Below, piece after piece: positions 6,787-15,017 of a DNA stretch of 64,000 bases (its first letter is position 1; each line of letters begins with the position of its first letter). Under the pieces are notes generated by a model. It ran no database searches, was not told the DNA's origin, and saw only the letters and a program-made list of their open reading frames with translations. Origin of the DNA: JBBARC01 sp040400005 (lineage in GTDB: Bacteria > Pseudomonadota > Alphaproteobacteria > Acetobacterales > Acetobacteraceae); NCBI GenBank assembly GCA_040400005.1, contig JBBARC010000009.1, positions 1 to 64,000 on the forward strand, given 5' to 3'. The position numbers and the translations under genes are program-made.

Positions 6787-7902
6787 ATGGTAATTCTACC
6801 CACCCCCCAGCAGTTGCGTTACTTAGTGTTGTTGGCGGAGCATTTGCATTTTGGCCGAGCGGCGGCGGCAGCGGCGGTGACGCAATCGACCTTGTCGGCG
6901 GGGTTGCTGGCGTTGGAACGGCAATTGGATGCCGCGATTTTGGATCGCTCGGCCGGCAAGCGGGTCGTGTTTACGCGGTTGGGGCTGGAACTGGTTGAAT
7001 GCGGCAAGACCGCGTTGGTTGCCTTGGAGGCGGTGTGTGAAACCGCCGATATGGCGCGCGCGCCGATGAGCGGGCGGCTGCGTTTGGGGGTTATTCCCAC
7101 CATTGGCGCGTTTTTGCTGCCGCGGCTGATGCCGGCGTGGCGGGCGGCGTTTCCAAACTTGCGACTGTATTTGCGCGAAGATACCACAGCGCGGTGCCTG
7201 GCTCGGCTGGAGGCTGGGCAGTTGGATTTGGTGTTGCTGGCCTTGCCGTGTGATTGCGTCGGCGCCGACACCATGCCGGTTTTGCGCGATGAATTTTTCG
7301 TGGCGCTGCCGCCCGGCTCGCCGCTGGCGCGGATGGAGCGGGTGCCGCTGGCATTGCTGCGCGAAGAAAAGCTGCTGTTGTTGGAAGATGGCCACTGCCT
7401 GCGCGACCAGGCGTTGAGCGCCTGCGGCTTGCTGGGCGATACGAAAGCGGAGGAGTTTGCCGCAACCAGCTTGCACACGCTGGTGCAGATGGTCGCAGGC
7501 TCGCTCGGGGTGACGTTGCTGCCGCGGCTGGCGTTGGATGGCGGGGTGGCGGCAGGGGCAGATATTGTGGTGCGCCCAGTGGCGGGGGTTGGCGCGTACC
7601 GCACGCTGGGCTTAGCGTTTCGGCCCAATGCGCCGCGGCTTGCCGAATTTCGCCAACTGGCGCCGGTGCTGGCGGTGGCCGGCGCGCCGTTACTAATGAG
7701 CGCGTGTGGCGCCTCCCCGGCGCGGACAGCGTGGGGCGCCTCCCCGGCGCGGACAGCGTGGGGCGCCTCCCCGGCGCGGGCAGCGTGGGGCGCCTCCCCG
7801 GCGCGGGCAGCGTGGGGCGCCTCCCCGGCGCGGGGCGCGTGGGGCAGCGATGCGGCTGACGGGGTTGCGGCTGCTGGCAATGCGCCGATATCGGCGCCAT
7901 GA
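6787..7902 (+). CDS. oxyR: OxyR-type LysR-family peroxide regulator with a repetitive C-terminal tail
   Basis: This is a 371-residue LysR-type regulator. Residues 1-60 hold the winged helix-turn-helix (HLHFGRAAAAAAVTQSTLSA). Residues about 95-300 form the sensor domain. Two cysteines nine residues apart, C204 (DGHCLRDQ) and C213 (LSACGLL), match the redox pair C199/C208 of E. coli OxyR. Oxidation by peroxide should form a disulfide and activate ahpC. The protein is about 65 residues longer than usual. The excess is a tail of five 9-residue repeats (GASPARxAW) at about 306-350, encoded by a 27-bp tandem repeat. The stop overlaps the next start by 4 bp. Confidence 0.93.
   Translation: MVILPTPQQLRYLVLLAEHLHFGRAAAAAAVTQSTLSAGLLALERQLDAAILDRSAGKRVVFTRLGLELVECGKTALVALEAVCETADMARAPMSGRLRLGVIPTIGAFLLPRLMPAWRAAFPNLRLYLREDTTARCLARLEAGQLDLVLLALPCDCVGADTMPVLRDEFFVALPPGSPLARMERVPLALLREEKLLLLEDGHCLRDQALSACGLLGDTKAEEFAATSLHTLVQMVAGSLGVTLLPRLALDGGVAAGADIVVRPVAGVGAYRTLGLAFRPNAPRLAEFRQLAPVLAVAGAPLLMSACGASPARTAWGASPARTAWGASPARAAWGASPARAAWGASPARGAWGSDAADGVAAAGNAPISAP
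7702..7836. repeat. 27-bp tandem repeat, five copies, in the 3' end of oxyR
   Basis: Units start at 7702, 7729, 7756, 7783 and 7810, with a partial sixth at 7837. They differ by only one to three bases. The period is a multiple of three, so copy-number change lengthens or shortens OxyR without a frameshift. Open frames on the opposite strand across the repeat are by-products. Confidence 0.95.
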
Positions 7903-8768
7903 TGAAGCGATCCCATTTATATACGGTGCTGGCGATCGTGGCGGTGCTGATCGGCATGGCCGGGCTTTCTGGCTATTCGGTGACGCTATACCGGCTGTTT
8001 TGCCAGGTGACCGGCGCTGGCGGCACCACACAGCGCGCAAGCGTTGCCCCCGATGCGCGGGGCCGGGTGATAACGGTGTTGTTTGACACGACAACTGCGC
8101 CGAATTTGCCGTGGCGCTTTGTGCCCCTGCAACGCCGCGTGCGGCTGCGGCTGGGGGAGGAAACCATTGCTTATTTCGAGGCCGAAAACCTATCCGGCCA
8201 GGATATTGTGGGGCATGCCGCGTTTAACGTGACGCCGGAAAAGACCGGACTATATTTCAAGAAAATTCAGTGTTTTTGCTTCGATGAACAGTTGCTGCAT
8301 GCGCACCAGAAAGTGGCGATGCCGGTGACATTTTTTGTCGATCCGCAACTGGCCGCCGATCCCAACACCGAGGAGGTGGAGGAGATAACGCTGGCCTACA
8401 CGTTTTTCCGCTCGGTGCGGCCACAGCAGGGGCGCGATTTAACCCGCTTGAACGTTGGGCAATCGCCGGCGGTGCGGGGGGAGGCGCTGTTTAGTGCCCA
8501 GTGCGCGGGCTGCCATGCGCTGGCAGAGACCAAAATTGGGCCACGTTTGGGCGGGGTGTATGGGCGCCATGCGGGTAGTTTGGCGGGCTACCCGTATTCG
8601 CAAGGTTTGCGCCGCGCGCAGATTATTTGGGATAGTACCAGCTTAAACACGTGGCTTGCTGGGCCGGGTGACATGGTGGCGGGTGCCGCCATGCCGATGC
8701 GGGTGGGCGATGCGGCCGACCGCGCGGCGATTATCGCCTATTTACGCACCCTGCCGGGTAATCCGTAG
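7899..8768 (+). CDS. Cox11/CtaG copper chaperone fused to a cytochrome c domain
   Basis: This 289-residue membrane-anchored protein has two domains. Residues about 8-30 form one membrane helix. Residues about 35-175 match CtaG/Cox11, the periplasmic chaperone that delivers copper to the CuB site of cytochrome oxidase. The CFCF copper motif (C125, C127) and following DEQ are intact. Residues about 190-287 form a class I cytochrome c domain with CAGCH (202-206) and a distal methionine in AAMPM (265-267). Cox11 proteins normally end near residue 190, so this is a fusion. It overlaps oxyR by 4 bp and is not beside other oxidase genes. The haem domain could serve copper reduction, but that is inference. 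Confidence 0.88.
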   Translation: MMKRSHLYTVLAIVAVLIGMAGLSGYSVTLYRLFCQVTGAGGTTQRASVAPDARGRVITVLFDTTTAPNLPWRFVPLQRRVRLRLGEETIAYFEAENLSGQDIVGHAAFNVTPEKTGLYFKKIQCFCFDEQLLHAHQKVAMPVTFFVDPQLAADPNTEEVEEITLAYTFFRSVRPQQGRDLTRLNVGQSPAVRGEALFSAQCAGCHALAETKIGPRLGGVYGRHAGSLAGYPYSQGLRRAQIIWDSTSLNTWLAGPGDMVAGAAMPMRVGDAADRAAIIAYLRTLPGNP

Positions 8769-8771
8769 TTT

Positions 8772-8831
8772 TGGCCGTGACTCTGGCCGTGATTCTGGCC
8801 ATGATTCTGGCCATGATTCTGGCCGTAATTT
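8772..8831. repeat. 12-bp tandem repeat, five copies
   Basis: Five imperfect 12-bp units (TGGCCRTGATTC) lie between the Cox11-cytochrome c gene and the convergent small membrane protein gene. They begin a few bases after the stop codon of the fusion gene. Confidence 0.9.
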
Positions 8832-8841
8832 GTCGGCGTTA

Positions 8842-9291
8842 TCAGCGGCCGGCGGATCGGCGTACAATGCCCAGCACCATAGCGCCGAACAGCGCGCCGG
8901 CGGCGGTGAACACGGCAATAACGATGCGCAGGCGTAGGCCGATATCGGCACCTTCTACGCCGAGATCATGCAGGGTGCGGGTGCGTTCGGCAGCGATAGC
9001 GGCGGGAAAATCGACGGCTTTGGCAGCCCCTGCGGGGGTGATTAGGCGATCGGCGCTGTCGCCCATGAGATCGCGCAAGGCGGCACGGGCGGCGTCGTTT
9101 GGGGCGGCGGCGAGCAGCGACAGGGTGTGATCGCGCGCCAGCATACGTTCCATCGGGATTTGGGCAGCGATCGTGGCGAAGGCGCCGATCAGGCCGACCA
9201 CGCCGAAGGCAACAATGAGAAAAGCGGTCCAGGCGCCGCTACTTTTAGCCGCCGATCCCGCCGTGCCGCCCTGCATGTGTGTGCCAGCCAT
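8842..9291 (-). CDS. small membrane protein of unknown function
   Basis: This 149-residue protein has two predicted membrane helices, one at about 20-44 (AWTAFLIVAFGVVGLIGAFA) and one near the C-terminus (VIAVFTAAGALFGAMVLGI). Between them is a soluble loop of about 75 residues rich in alanine and charged residues. The loop probably faces the periplasm. No family is recognised. The ATG at 9291 was chosen because upstream in-frame codons are low-complexity and lie in the divergent promoter region. It is divergent from the methyltransferase-like gene (96 bp apart). Confidence 0.65.
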   Translation of the reverse strand: MAGTHMQGGTAGSAAKSSGAWTAFLIVAFGVVGLIGAFATIAAQIPMERMLARDHTLSLLAAAPNDAARAALRDLMGDSADRLITPAGAAKAVDFPAAIAAERTRTLHDLGVEGADIGLRLRIVIAVFTAAGALFGAMVLGIVRRSAGR

Positions 9292-9387
9292 GTGTAACCC
9301 CCAAATGCTTTGCGTGACCCCGGCGCTAAGCCTGCAACTTGATTTGCGCAAGGGTTTGGCAAGGATTTGCCGGGCATAGTGCTGGGT

Positions 9388-10308
9388 ATGGTGAATGCTC
9401 GCGTACAGCCCTGGTTTCCAACCCCCGCAGCACCCATGCTGCTCGATGATTCGGCGCCGCCTGCCGGGCATGCGCCGCCATTAGGCGCCGGGCCAGGGGT
9501 GGGGGCGGGGGGGCGCCTGGGTGATGCGCACCCGCCGCCGCCTTGGCCAGCGCCGCGGCTGGCAGCGGTGCAGGCGTTGTGGGGGGCCGGGTTCGTCAGC
9601 CCCGGTGGTGCGCCAGAAACCTTGCGGCTGGCAAAACCCATGGGGCTGTCACCCAAAGTCACGCTGCTGCTGCTCGGCGGCGGCCTCGGCGGGCCGGCGC
9701 AAGCGATCGTCGATGGGTTTGGCGCCTGGGTGGATAGTTTTGAAGCCGACCCCGATTTGTGCGCCATCGCAGTTGATCGCCAAAAACGCCACGACCGGGC
9801 CGGCCACATTCGGGTGGGCGGGTGGAACCGCGCAGCACCGCAGTTTTTGCCGGGGTCGGCCAATCATGTGCTGGCGCTGGAAGCGTTGCGCGGCGCCCCG
9901 ATGGCACCGATGCTCACCGGCCTCGCCGGCGCCCTGCGTCCGCACGGCCATATCGTGTTAACCGAAATGGTAGCCGACACCCAACCAAACCCGGCCGACC
10001 GCGAATACGCCGCTTGGTGCCGCCTAGATTTGCGCGCCCCCGGCGTGCCGTGCGCGGCAGAGCTTAGTGCCCAGCTGGCAGCCTTAGGGTTTGATGTGCG
10101 GGTGGTCGAAGACATGACCGAACGGCACATGTCGGCAACCCTGGGCGGCTGGCGCGATGCGGTGCGGGCAATGGAAACCGGCACCCGCACCACCGCCCAC
10201 GGGGCGGCGGCGATGGTAGGGGAAGCGGAAATATGGCTTTTGCGCTTGCGTTTGATGCGCCGCATGGGGCTAAAATTGATGCGATGGCATGCAATTGCGG
10301 CCGCTTAA
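9388..10308 (+). CDS. SAM-dependent methyltransferase-like protein
   Basis: This is a protein of about 306 residues. After a proline- and glycine-rich N-terminus of about 60 residues, it shows a Rossmann-like pattern. This includes LLLLGGGLGGPA at the position of the SAM-binding glycine loop, an acidic residue after the second strand, and LRPHGHIVLTEMVAD, which resembles methyltransferase motif III. A domain of about 100 residues follows. No substrate can be named. An in-frame TTG at 9367 is less likely than the ATG at 9388. The final codons lie about 120 bp before rpmJ. Confidence 0.6.
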   Translation: MVNARVQPWFPTPAAPMLLDDSAPPAGHAPPLGAGPGVGAGGRLGDAHPPPPWPAPRLAAVQALWGAGFVSPGGAPETLRLAKPMGLSPKVTLLLLGGGLGGPAQAIVDGFGAWVDSFEADPDLCAIAVDRQKRHDRAGHIRVGGWNRAAPQFLPGSANHVLALEALRGAPMAPMLTGLAGALRPHGHIVLTEMVADTQPNPADREYAAWCRLDLRAPGVPCAAELSAQLAALGFDVRVVEDMTERHMSATLGGWRDAVRAMETGTRTTAHGAAAMVGEAEIWLLRLRLMRRMGLKLMRWHAIAAA

Positions 10309-10344
10309 AGGGCGCGGATTGGCGCCTGGCCAGGCTGGCGCGCC

Positions 10345-10373
10345 TTGACAGGACCCCCCTGCCCCCCTATTCG
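10345..10373 (+). promoter_or_regulatory. candidate sigma-70 promoter of rpmJ
   Basis: TTGACA at 10345-10350 is followed by 17 bases and TATTCG at 10368-10373. This is a consensus -35 box with a weak -10 box at ideal spacing, 56 bp upstream of the rpmJ start. No experimental evidence is available. Confidence 0.5.
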
Positions 10374-10429
10374 GCCCGCTTCCCGAGGTTCAGCCCTGGC
10401 AGCTTCGCCAGGCCAATACAGGTCGTGTC

Positions 10430-10555
10430 ATGAAGATCCGCAACAGCCTGCGCGCCGCCAAAGTTCGCGATAAAAATAACCGCGTGGTGCGCCGCCATGG
10501 CCGCGTTTATGTGATTAACAAGAAAAACCCGCGCATGAAGTGCCGCCAGGGCTAA
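10430..10555 (+). CDS. rpmJ: 50S ribosomal protein L36
   Basis: This 41-residue basic protein begins MKIRNSLRAAKVRDKNNRVV and ends NPRMKCRQG. It matches the longer, zinc-independent type of L36, which lacks the CxxC/CxxxxH zinc ligands of the short form and is typical of alphaproteobacteria. L36 binds 23S rRNA in the large subunit. The gene stands alone, as is usual for this form. The ATG at 10430 is the only sensible start. Confidence 0.95.
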   Translation: MKIRNSLRAAKVRDKNNRVVRRHGRVYVINKKNPRMKCRQG

Positions 10556-10708
10556 TTGGCCCGGCGTGCGGTGGCAGCCGTTTACGGCCTGCTTTACCCT
10601 GCCATTCGCTAAAATTTGGGTTCTAACCGCGCGCGACGCAAATAACTGCGCGCGTGCCGCGCGCTCGCGCATCTTTTCTCCGCGCCCGTGCCGCTGCATA
10701 CTTGTGCC

Positions 10709-12130
10709 ATGATTGCGCAAAAACCACCCAACCCAGATACCTTACGCCGGCGCCAGTGTATTGTGGCAGCCCTGGATGCGATTGCGCCCGGGGTGATCAG
10801 CGCCGATGCCCTACTGGCCCCCTACGAAACTGATGGGTTGGCAATCTACCGCCAGAAACCGCTGGCCGTGGTGCTGCCGCAAACCACCGGGCAGGTGGCG
10901 GCAATTTTACGCTACTGCCACCAAAACAACGTGCGGGTGATCCCGCGTGGTGCCGGCACATCGTTATGCGGCGGGGCGTTGCCCATGGAAGATGCCGTGG
11001 TGATTGGCATGATGCGCATGAACGCGGTGCTAAAAGTGAATTTCGCCGATCGTTATGCCCGGGTGCAGGCTGGGGTCACCAATTTGGCGATCACCGATCA
11101 TGTGGCGGGGAATGGGTTTTTTTATGCGCCCGATCCCTCTAGCCAGCTCGCCTGCATGATTGGCGGCAATGTTGCGATGAATTCGGGCGGTGCGCATTGC
11201 CTGAAATATGGGGTTACCGCGAACAACCTGCTCGGTTTGCGCATTGTTACGATGGCCGGCGATATTATTGATTTGGGCGGCACCCATGTGGATGCGGCCG
11301 GCTACGATTGGTTGGGCCTGATCACCGGCAGCGAGGGTATGCTGGCGATCACCACCGAAGTAACGGTACGCATTTTGGCCAGCCCCGAAGGCGCGCGCGC
11401 GATGCTGGCAGGGTTTCGCACCTCGGCCGATGCTGGGGCCTGCGTTGCGGCCATTATCGGCGCCGGGTTAGTGCCAGTGGCGCTGGAATTTATGGATCGC
11501 CCGGCGATCCATGCGTGCGAGGCGTTTGCCCACGCGGGGTATCCGCTGGACGCCGAGGCCATGTTGATTATTGAAGTGGAAGGATCGGTGGCCGAACAGG
11601 ATCGCGATTTGGCCGCCATCGCCGCCATCTGCGCGCAGTTTGACCCGATCAGTTTGCGGATATCGGCAAGCTCTGCGGAAAGTGCGGCGATCTGGAAAGG
11701 CCGCAAGGGCGCGTTTGGCGCAGTGGGGCGCATATCGCCGGATTATTTTTGTATGGATGGGGTTATTCCCACCAGCAAACTGGCCGAAACCTTGGTGCGC
11801 ATAGCGGCGATGGCGCAAACCGCCGGGCTTGCCGTGTGCAATGTGTTTCACGCCGGCGATGGTAATTTGCACCCGCTGATTATGTTCGATGCCAATGACG
11901 CGCAGAGCCTGGCGCGGGCAGAGGATCTGGGCGCCGACATCTTGAAATTATGCGTCGCCATGGGCGGCTGTTTGACCGGCGAGCACGGGGTTGGCGTGGA
12001 AAAGCGCGACCTGATGGGGGTGCAGTTTTCGCCTACCGAGCTTGCCCAGCAGCGGCTGATTAAAACTGCGTTTGACCCCGGCTGGCTGCTAAACCCGTCC
12101 AAAGTGTTTCCGCTGATCGGCGCGCCGTGA
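10709..12130 (+). CDS. glcD: glycolate oxidase subunit GlcD (FAD-linked)
   Basis: This is a 473-residue flavoprotein of the VAO/PCMH family. The FAD-binding domain (about 40-220) contains VIPRGAGTSLCGGA, the loop that contacts the FAD pyrophosphate, and GGNVAMNSGG. The C-terminal cap contains NVFHAGDGNLHPLIMFD and GCLTGEHGVGVEKRDLM, which are diagnostic of GlcD and D-lactate dehydrogenases. With GlcE and GlcF it oxidises glycolate to glyoxylate and passes electrons to the quinone pool. The ATG at 10709 is preferred over a GTG at 10688. Its end overlaps glcE by 4 bp. Confidence 0.95.
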   Translation: MIAQKPPNPDTLRRRQCIVAALDAIAPGVISADALLAPYETDGLAIYRQKPLAVVLPQTTGQVAAILRYCHQNNVRVIPRGAGTSLCGGALPMEDAVVIGMMRMNAVLKVNFADRYARVQAGVTNLAITDHVAGNGFFYAPDPSSQLACMIGGNVAMNSGGAHCLKYGVTANNLLGLRIVTMAGDIIDLGGTHVDAAGYDWLGLITGSEGMLAITTEVTVRILASPEGARAMLAGFRTSADAGACVAAIIGAGLVPVALEFMDRPAIHACEAFAHAGYPLDAEAMLIIEVEGSVAEQDRDLAAIAAICAQFDPISLRISASSAESAAIWKGRKGAFGAVGRISPDYFCMDGVIPTSKLAETLVRIAAMAQTAGLAVCNVFHAGDGNLHPLIMFDANDAQSLARAEDLGADILKLCVAMGGCLTGEHGVGVEKRDLMGVQFSPTELAQQRLIKTAFDPGWLLNPSKVFPLIGAP

Positions 12131-13452
12131 GCATGATGGCGCCAGAAACCGAGGCGCAGACGCGCGACTTTGTGGCTACCTGCTATACCGAGCGCAAAAC
12201 ACTGCGTATTTATGGCGGTGACACCAAACGCTGCCTGTTGCGCGAAACGGTGGCCGATACCGCGCTGAGCGTGCGCGGGCTCAGCGGCATCTGTTTTTAT
12301 TCGCCGGAAGAGCTGGTGATCTCTGCAGGGCCTGGAACCACCCTTGCCGAACTACGCGCAACCCTTGCGGCGCGCGGCCAGCGCATGGCGTTTGAGCCGC
12401 CCGATTGGACCGCTTTGCTGGGCAGTGCCGGCACACCCACCATTGGCGGGGTAATCGCCACAAATCTGTCTGGCCCTCGGCGTATCGCGCAAGGGGCGGC
12501 GCGCGATCATGTGCTGGGGTTGCGCGCCATCAATGGCCGTGGCGAGGTTTTGCGCGCCGGCGGGCGGGTGCTGAAAAATGTTACCGGCCTTGATCTGTGC
12601 AAGGTTTTTACCGGCAGCCATGGCACGCTGGCGGTGATCACTGAGGTGACCCTAAAAGTGCTGCCAGCGCCACCCTGTTCGGCCAGTGTGCTGGTGCGCA
12701 ACGTCGATGCCACGGGCGGTGTTGCGGCGCTGTCGGCGGCTTTGGGATCACCGTTTGGGGTGAGTGGGGCTGCCTATTTGCCCGATAACGCCATTGCTGT
12801 GGTGCGGCTTGAAGATGCGGTTGATAGCGTTGCTTACCGCGGCGAAAAACTGTGCGGCCTGCTGGCGCGATTTGGCGATTCCGTGGTTTTGCCCCAGCAC
12901 GACAGTGTTGCTTTGTGGTCGGAGATCACTGAGGCGGCGGTTTTGCAAGCGCTGCACCACGAAGCGCTGTGGCAAGTATCGGTGCGGCCATCGCGCGGCC
13001 CGGCGGTGCTGGCGGTGATCGCGGGCGCTGGCGCCAGAGGATTTTTGGATTGGGGCGGCGGGCGCGTGATGATCGCCGGGCCGGCCACGCGGGAAACCCA
13101 CGATGCGGTTACTGCAGCCGCACAGGCCAGTGGCGGCGTATGGATGCTACTGCGCGGTGATAGTGCGTGGCGCCAAAATGTGGATGTGCTGCCGCCCGAA
13201 CCGCCCGCGTTGCGCCAACTTTCACAGGGCCTAAAAAACAGTTTTGATCCAGCGGGAATTCTTAATTCCGGCCGGATGACCCTAGGGCAATCGGATGAAA
13301 GTAAGACTCTTCTTTTTCTGAAGAAAAAGGTAACTGCCCAGGTAGGGTCGAAGCTACACAACCCATTGAAAACATTTATGGCGACTTCGGGTTTAGGTCT
13401 GGTTTCGATACGCAAACTGCCGAAAAAGGGACAGTTTGCGTCGGTAACGTAA
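12127..13452 (+). CDS. glcE: glycolate oxidase subunit GlcE with repeat-derived C-terminal extension
   Basis: This is the FAD-binding GlcE subunit, paralogous to GlcD. The PCMH-type domain is seen in ELVISAGPGTTLAELRATLA, GTPTIGGVIATNLSGPRR and GGRVLKNVTGLDLCKVFTGS. GlcE normally ends soon after the segment seen here as FDPAGILNSGRM (near residue 380). About 55 further residues are encoded by a dispersed palindromic repeat and by the 190-bp element inserted in it, where the present stop codon lies. The start overlaps glcD by 4 bp (GTG at 12127), and ATGs at 12133 and 12136 are alternatives. The extension is unlikely to be functional, but glcF is now about 250 bp further from its partner. Confidence 0.93.
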   Translation: MSMMAPETEAQTRDFVATCYTERKTLRIYGGDTKRCLLRETVADTALSVRGLSGICFYSPEELVISAGPGTTLAELRATLAARGQRMAFEPPDWTALLGSAGTPTIGGVIATNLSGPRRIAQGAARDHVLGLRAINGRGEVLRAGGRVLKNVTGLDLCKVFTGSHGTLAVITEVTLKVLPAPPCSASVLVRNVDATGGVAALSAALGSPFGVSGAAYLPDNAIAVVRLEDAVDSVAYRGEKLCGLLARFGDSVVLPQHDSVALWSEITEAAVLQALHHEALWQVSVRPSRGPAVLAVIAGAGARGFLDWGGGRVMIAGPATRETHDAVTAAAQASGGVWMLLRGDSAWRQNVDVLPPEPPALRQLSQGLKNSFDPAGILNSGRMTLGQSDESKTLLFLKKKVTAQVGSKLHNPLKTFMATSGLGLVSIRKLPKKGQFASVT

Positions 13453-13670
13453 TGGCCTGCGCGCCGAGAGTTGAGTCTTTTGAGGCAGTTAGCGTTCTCA
13501 CCCCTACCTGGGCAGTTACAGAAAAAGAAGCAAAAAGACTTTTATGACGCTGGGCCTTGATTCGCCGTGGCATGGAAGCCCCAGGCCGCGCATTACAAAA
13601 GTCTTTTTTGTTTTTTTTTCGGAAGTCAAAAAGAAAATTATTACTTTTTTGCATTCATTCGATTGCCCTG
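13283..13670. mobile_element. dispersed palindromic repeat, copy 3: MITE with ISAs1-like ends, split by a second element
   Basis: The ends are TAGGGCAATCGGATGAA and TTCGATTGCCCTG. The flanks are near-identical 10-bp direct repeats, CGGATGACCC (13273-13282) and CGCATGACCC (13671-13680). The element is 388 bp, of which 198 bp is the nested element plus its target duplication. This leaves about 190 bp, the size of the intact copy at 52766-52956. CAGGG ends with 8-10 bp target duplications are known for the ISAs1 family, so mobilisation by such a transposase is inferred. It lies between glcE and glcF. Confidence 0.8.
13330..13519. mobile_element. 190-bp non-autonomous IS66-like element (MITE)
   Basis: The termini are perfect 18-bp inverted repeats, GTAACTGCCCAGGTAGGG at 13330-13347 and its complement at 13502-13519. 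The element is flanked by a perfect 8-bp direct repeat AGAAAAAG (13322-13329 and 13520-13527). GTAA ends and 8-bp duplications are characteristic of IS66. The interior has no transposase. It contains a 9-bp hairpin (CGCAAACTG at 13411-13419 with its complement at 13432-13440) and the present glcE stop codon. Confidence 0.9.
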
Positions 13671-13709
13671 CGCATGACCCTTGAATGATTGGGGATTTTT
13701 GAGGCCGCC

Positions 13710-15017
13710 ATGCAAACCCATTTTTCCCCAGCCCAGCTGGCAGACCCCGATATTGCGGCAAGTGACCAGGTGTTACGCACCTGCGTACACTGCGGATTCT
13801 GCACGGCCACCTGCCCAACCTTTGTGTTGCTGGGCGACGAGTTGGATAGCCCGCGCGGCCGCATTTATTTGATGAAGCAGATGCTGGAAGATGGCGGCGC
13901 GCCAAGTGCTGCCGTGGTGAAACACGTTGATCGCTGCTTATCGTGCTTATCGTGCATGACCACCTGCCCATCGGGGGTGAATTACATGCATCTGGTGGAT
14001 AACGCACGGCGCCACATCGAAGATAATTTTGCCCGGCCCTGGCATGATCGGGCGTTGCGCGCGGTGCTAGCGTTTGTGCTGACCCGGCCTGCGGTGTTTC
14101 GCGTAAGCCTGCGGCTGGCGCGGATCGCCCGGTATTTAGATTTTGTGCTGCCGCGCAAAGGTGTGTTTTTCGCCCGTGTGCACGCGCTGCTGGCCTTGGC
14201 GCCAGGCACAATACCGCCCGCCCTGCCGGCCGCCACCCACGCCGCCATTGGGCCGCGGCGCGCCCGCGTGGCCTTGCTGGCCGGCTGCGCACAAGGCGTG
14301 CTGGCGCCACATATTACCCGTGCCACAATAGGCTTGCTCACCCGCATGGGGGTGGAGGTGGTGGTGGCACCGGCGCAAACCTGCTGCGGGGCGCTGCCGC
14401 ACCATATGGGCAAACAGGTGCGTGCGCGCGCCTTAGCAGAACAAAGCATTGCCGCGTGGTATCGGGAAATTTCCGGCGCGGGCCTAGATGCGATCATTAT
14501 TGATACGTCCGGTTGCGGCACCACCATTAAAGACTATGGCCATATGTTTCGTGAAAGCCCCACGCCGTTGCGTGAACAGGCGGAAACGATTGCCGGGCTG
14601 GCGCAAGATATCACGGAATTTTTGGATCATTTCGGCTACACCCCAACCCGCACCGCGCCGCCAATGCGGGTTGCCTATCATGCCGCGTGCAGCCTACAAC
14701 ATGGCCAGGGCGTGGTGGATGCGCCGAAAAAACTGTTGTATGCGGCAGGGTTTACTGTGGTCACGCCGCGCGATGCGCATTTATGTTGTGGGTCGGCCGG
14801 CACCTATAACATGCTGCAGCCAGAGATTTCTGCGCAATTGCGCGACCGCAAAGTGGAAACCCTGGCGGCACTGGCACCGGATGTGATTGCGACCGGCAAT
14901 ATTGGCTGTTTAACCCAGCTTGGCGGGCGGGGAATTCCTGCCGTGCATACGGTAGAATTGCTGAATTGGATGGCCGGCGGGGAAATGCCCGCAGGTGTGG
15001 ACGCCGGCAAAGGCTAA
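13710..15017 (+). CDS. glcF: glycolate oxidase iron-sulfur subunit GlcF
   Basis: This is a protein of about 435 residues. Two ferredoxin-type 4Fe-4S motifs appear near the N-terminus: CVHCGFCTATCP and CLSCLSCMTTCP. Two CCG-type domains follow, with cysteines in LAGCAQGVL, PAQTCCGALPHH, SGCGTTIKDYG and HLCCGSAGTYN. They bind further cofactors or form the quinone-linked part of the complex. The ATG at 13710 is preceded by GAGG at 13701-13704. It follows glcE after two nested repeat elements. The 3' end overlaps the convergent sensor kinase gene by 4 bp. Confidence 0.95.
   Translation: MQTHFSPAQLADPDIAASDQVLRTCVHCGFCTATCPTFVLLGDELDSPRGRIYLMKQMLEDGGAPSAAVVKHVDRCLSCLSCMTTCPSGVNYMHLVDNARRHIEDNFARPWHDRALRAVLAFVLTRPAVFRVSLRLARIARYLDFVLPRKGVFFARVHALLALAPGTIPPALPAATHAAIGPRRARVALLAGCAQGVLAPHITRATIGLLTRMGVEVVVAPAQTCCGALPHHMGKQVRARALAEQSIAAWYREISGAGLDAIIIDTSGCGTTIKDYGHMFRESPTPLREQAETIAGLAQDITEFLDHFGYTPTRTAPPMRVAYHAACSLQHGQGVVDAPKKLLYAAGFTVVTPRDAHLCCGSAGTYNMLQPEISAQLRDRKVETLAALAPDVIATGNIGCLTQLGGRGIPAVHTVELLNWMAGGEMPAGVDAGKG

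Noticed and set aside
6819..8094. Long open frames antisense to oxyR, spanning the 27-bp repeat
   Set aside because: They arise because a 27-bp repeat without stops stays open in several frames. OxyR itself has clear domains and the antisense frames have none.
13376..14310. Minus-strand open frames across the nested elements and glcF
   Set aside because: They run through mobile element sequence and are antisense to GlcF, whose iron-sulfur motifs are unmistakable.
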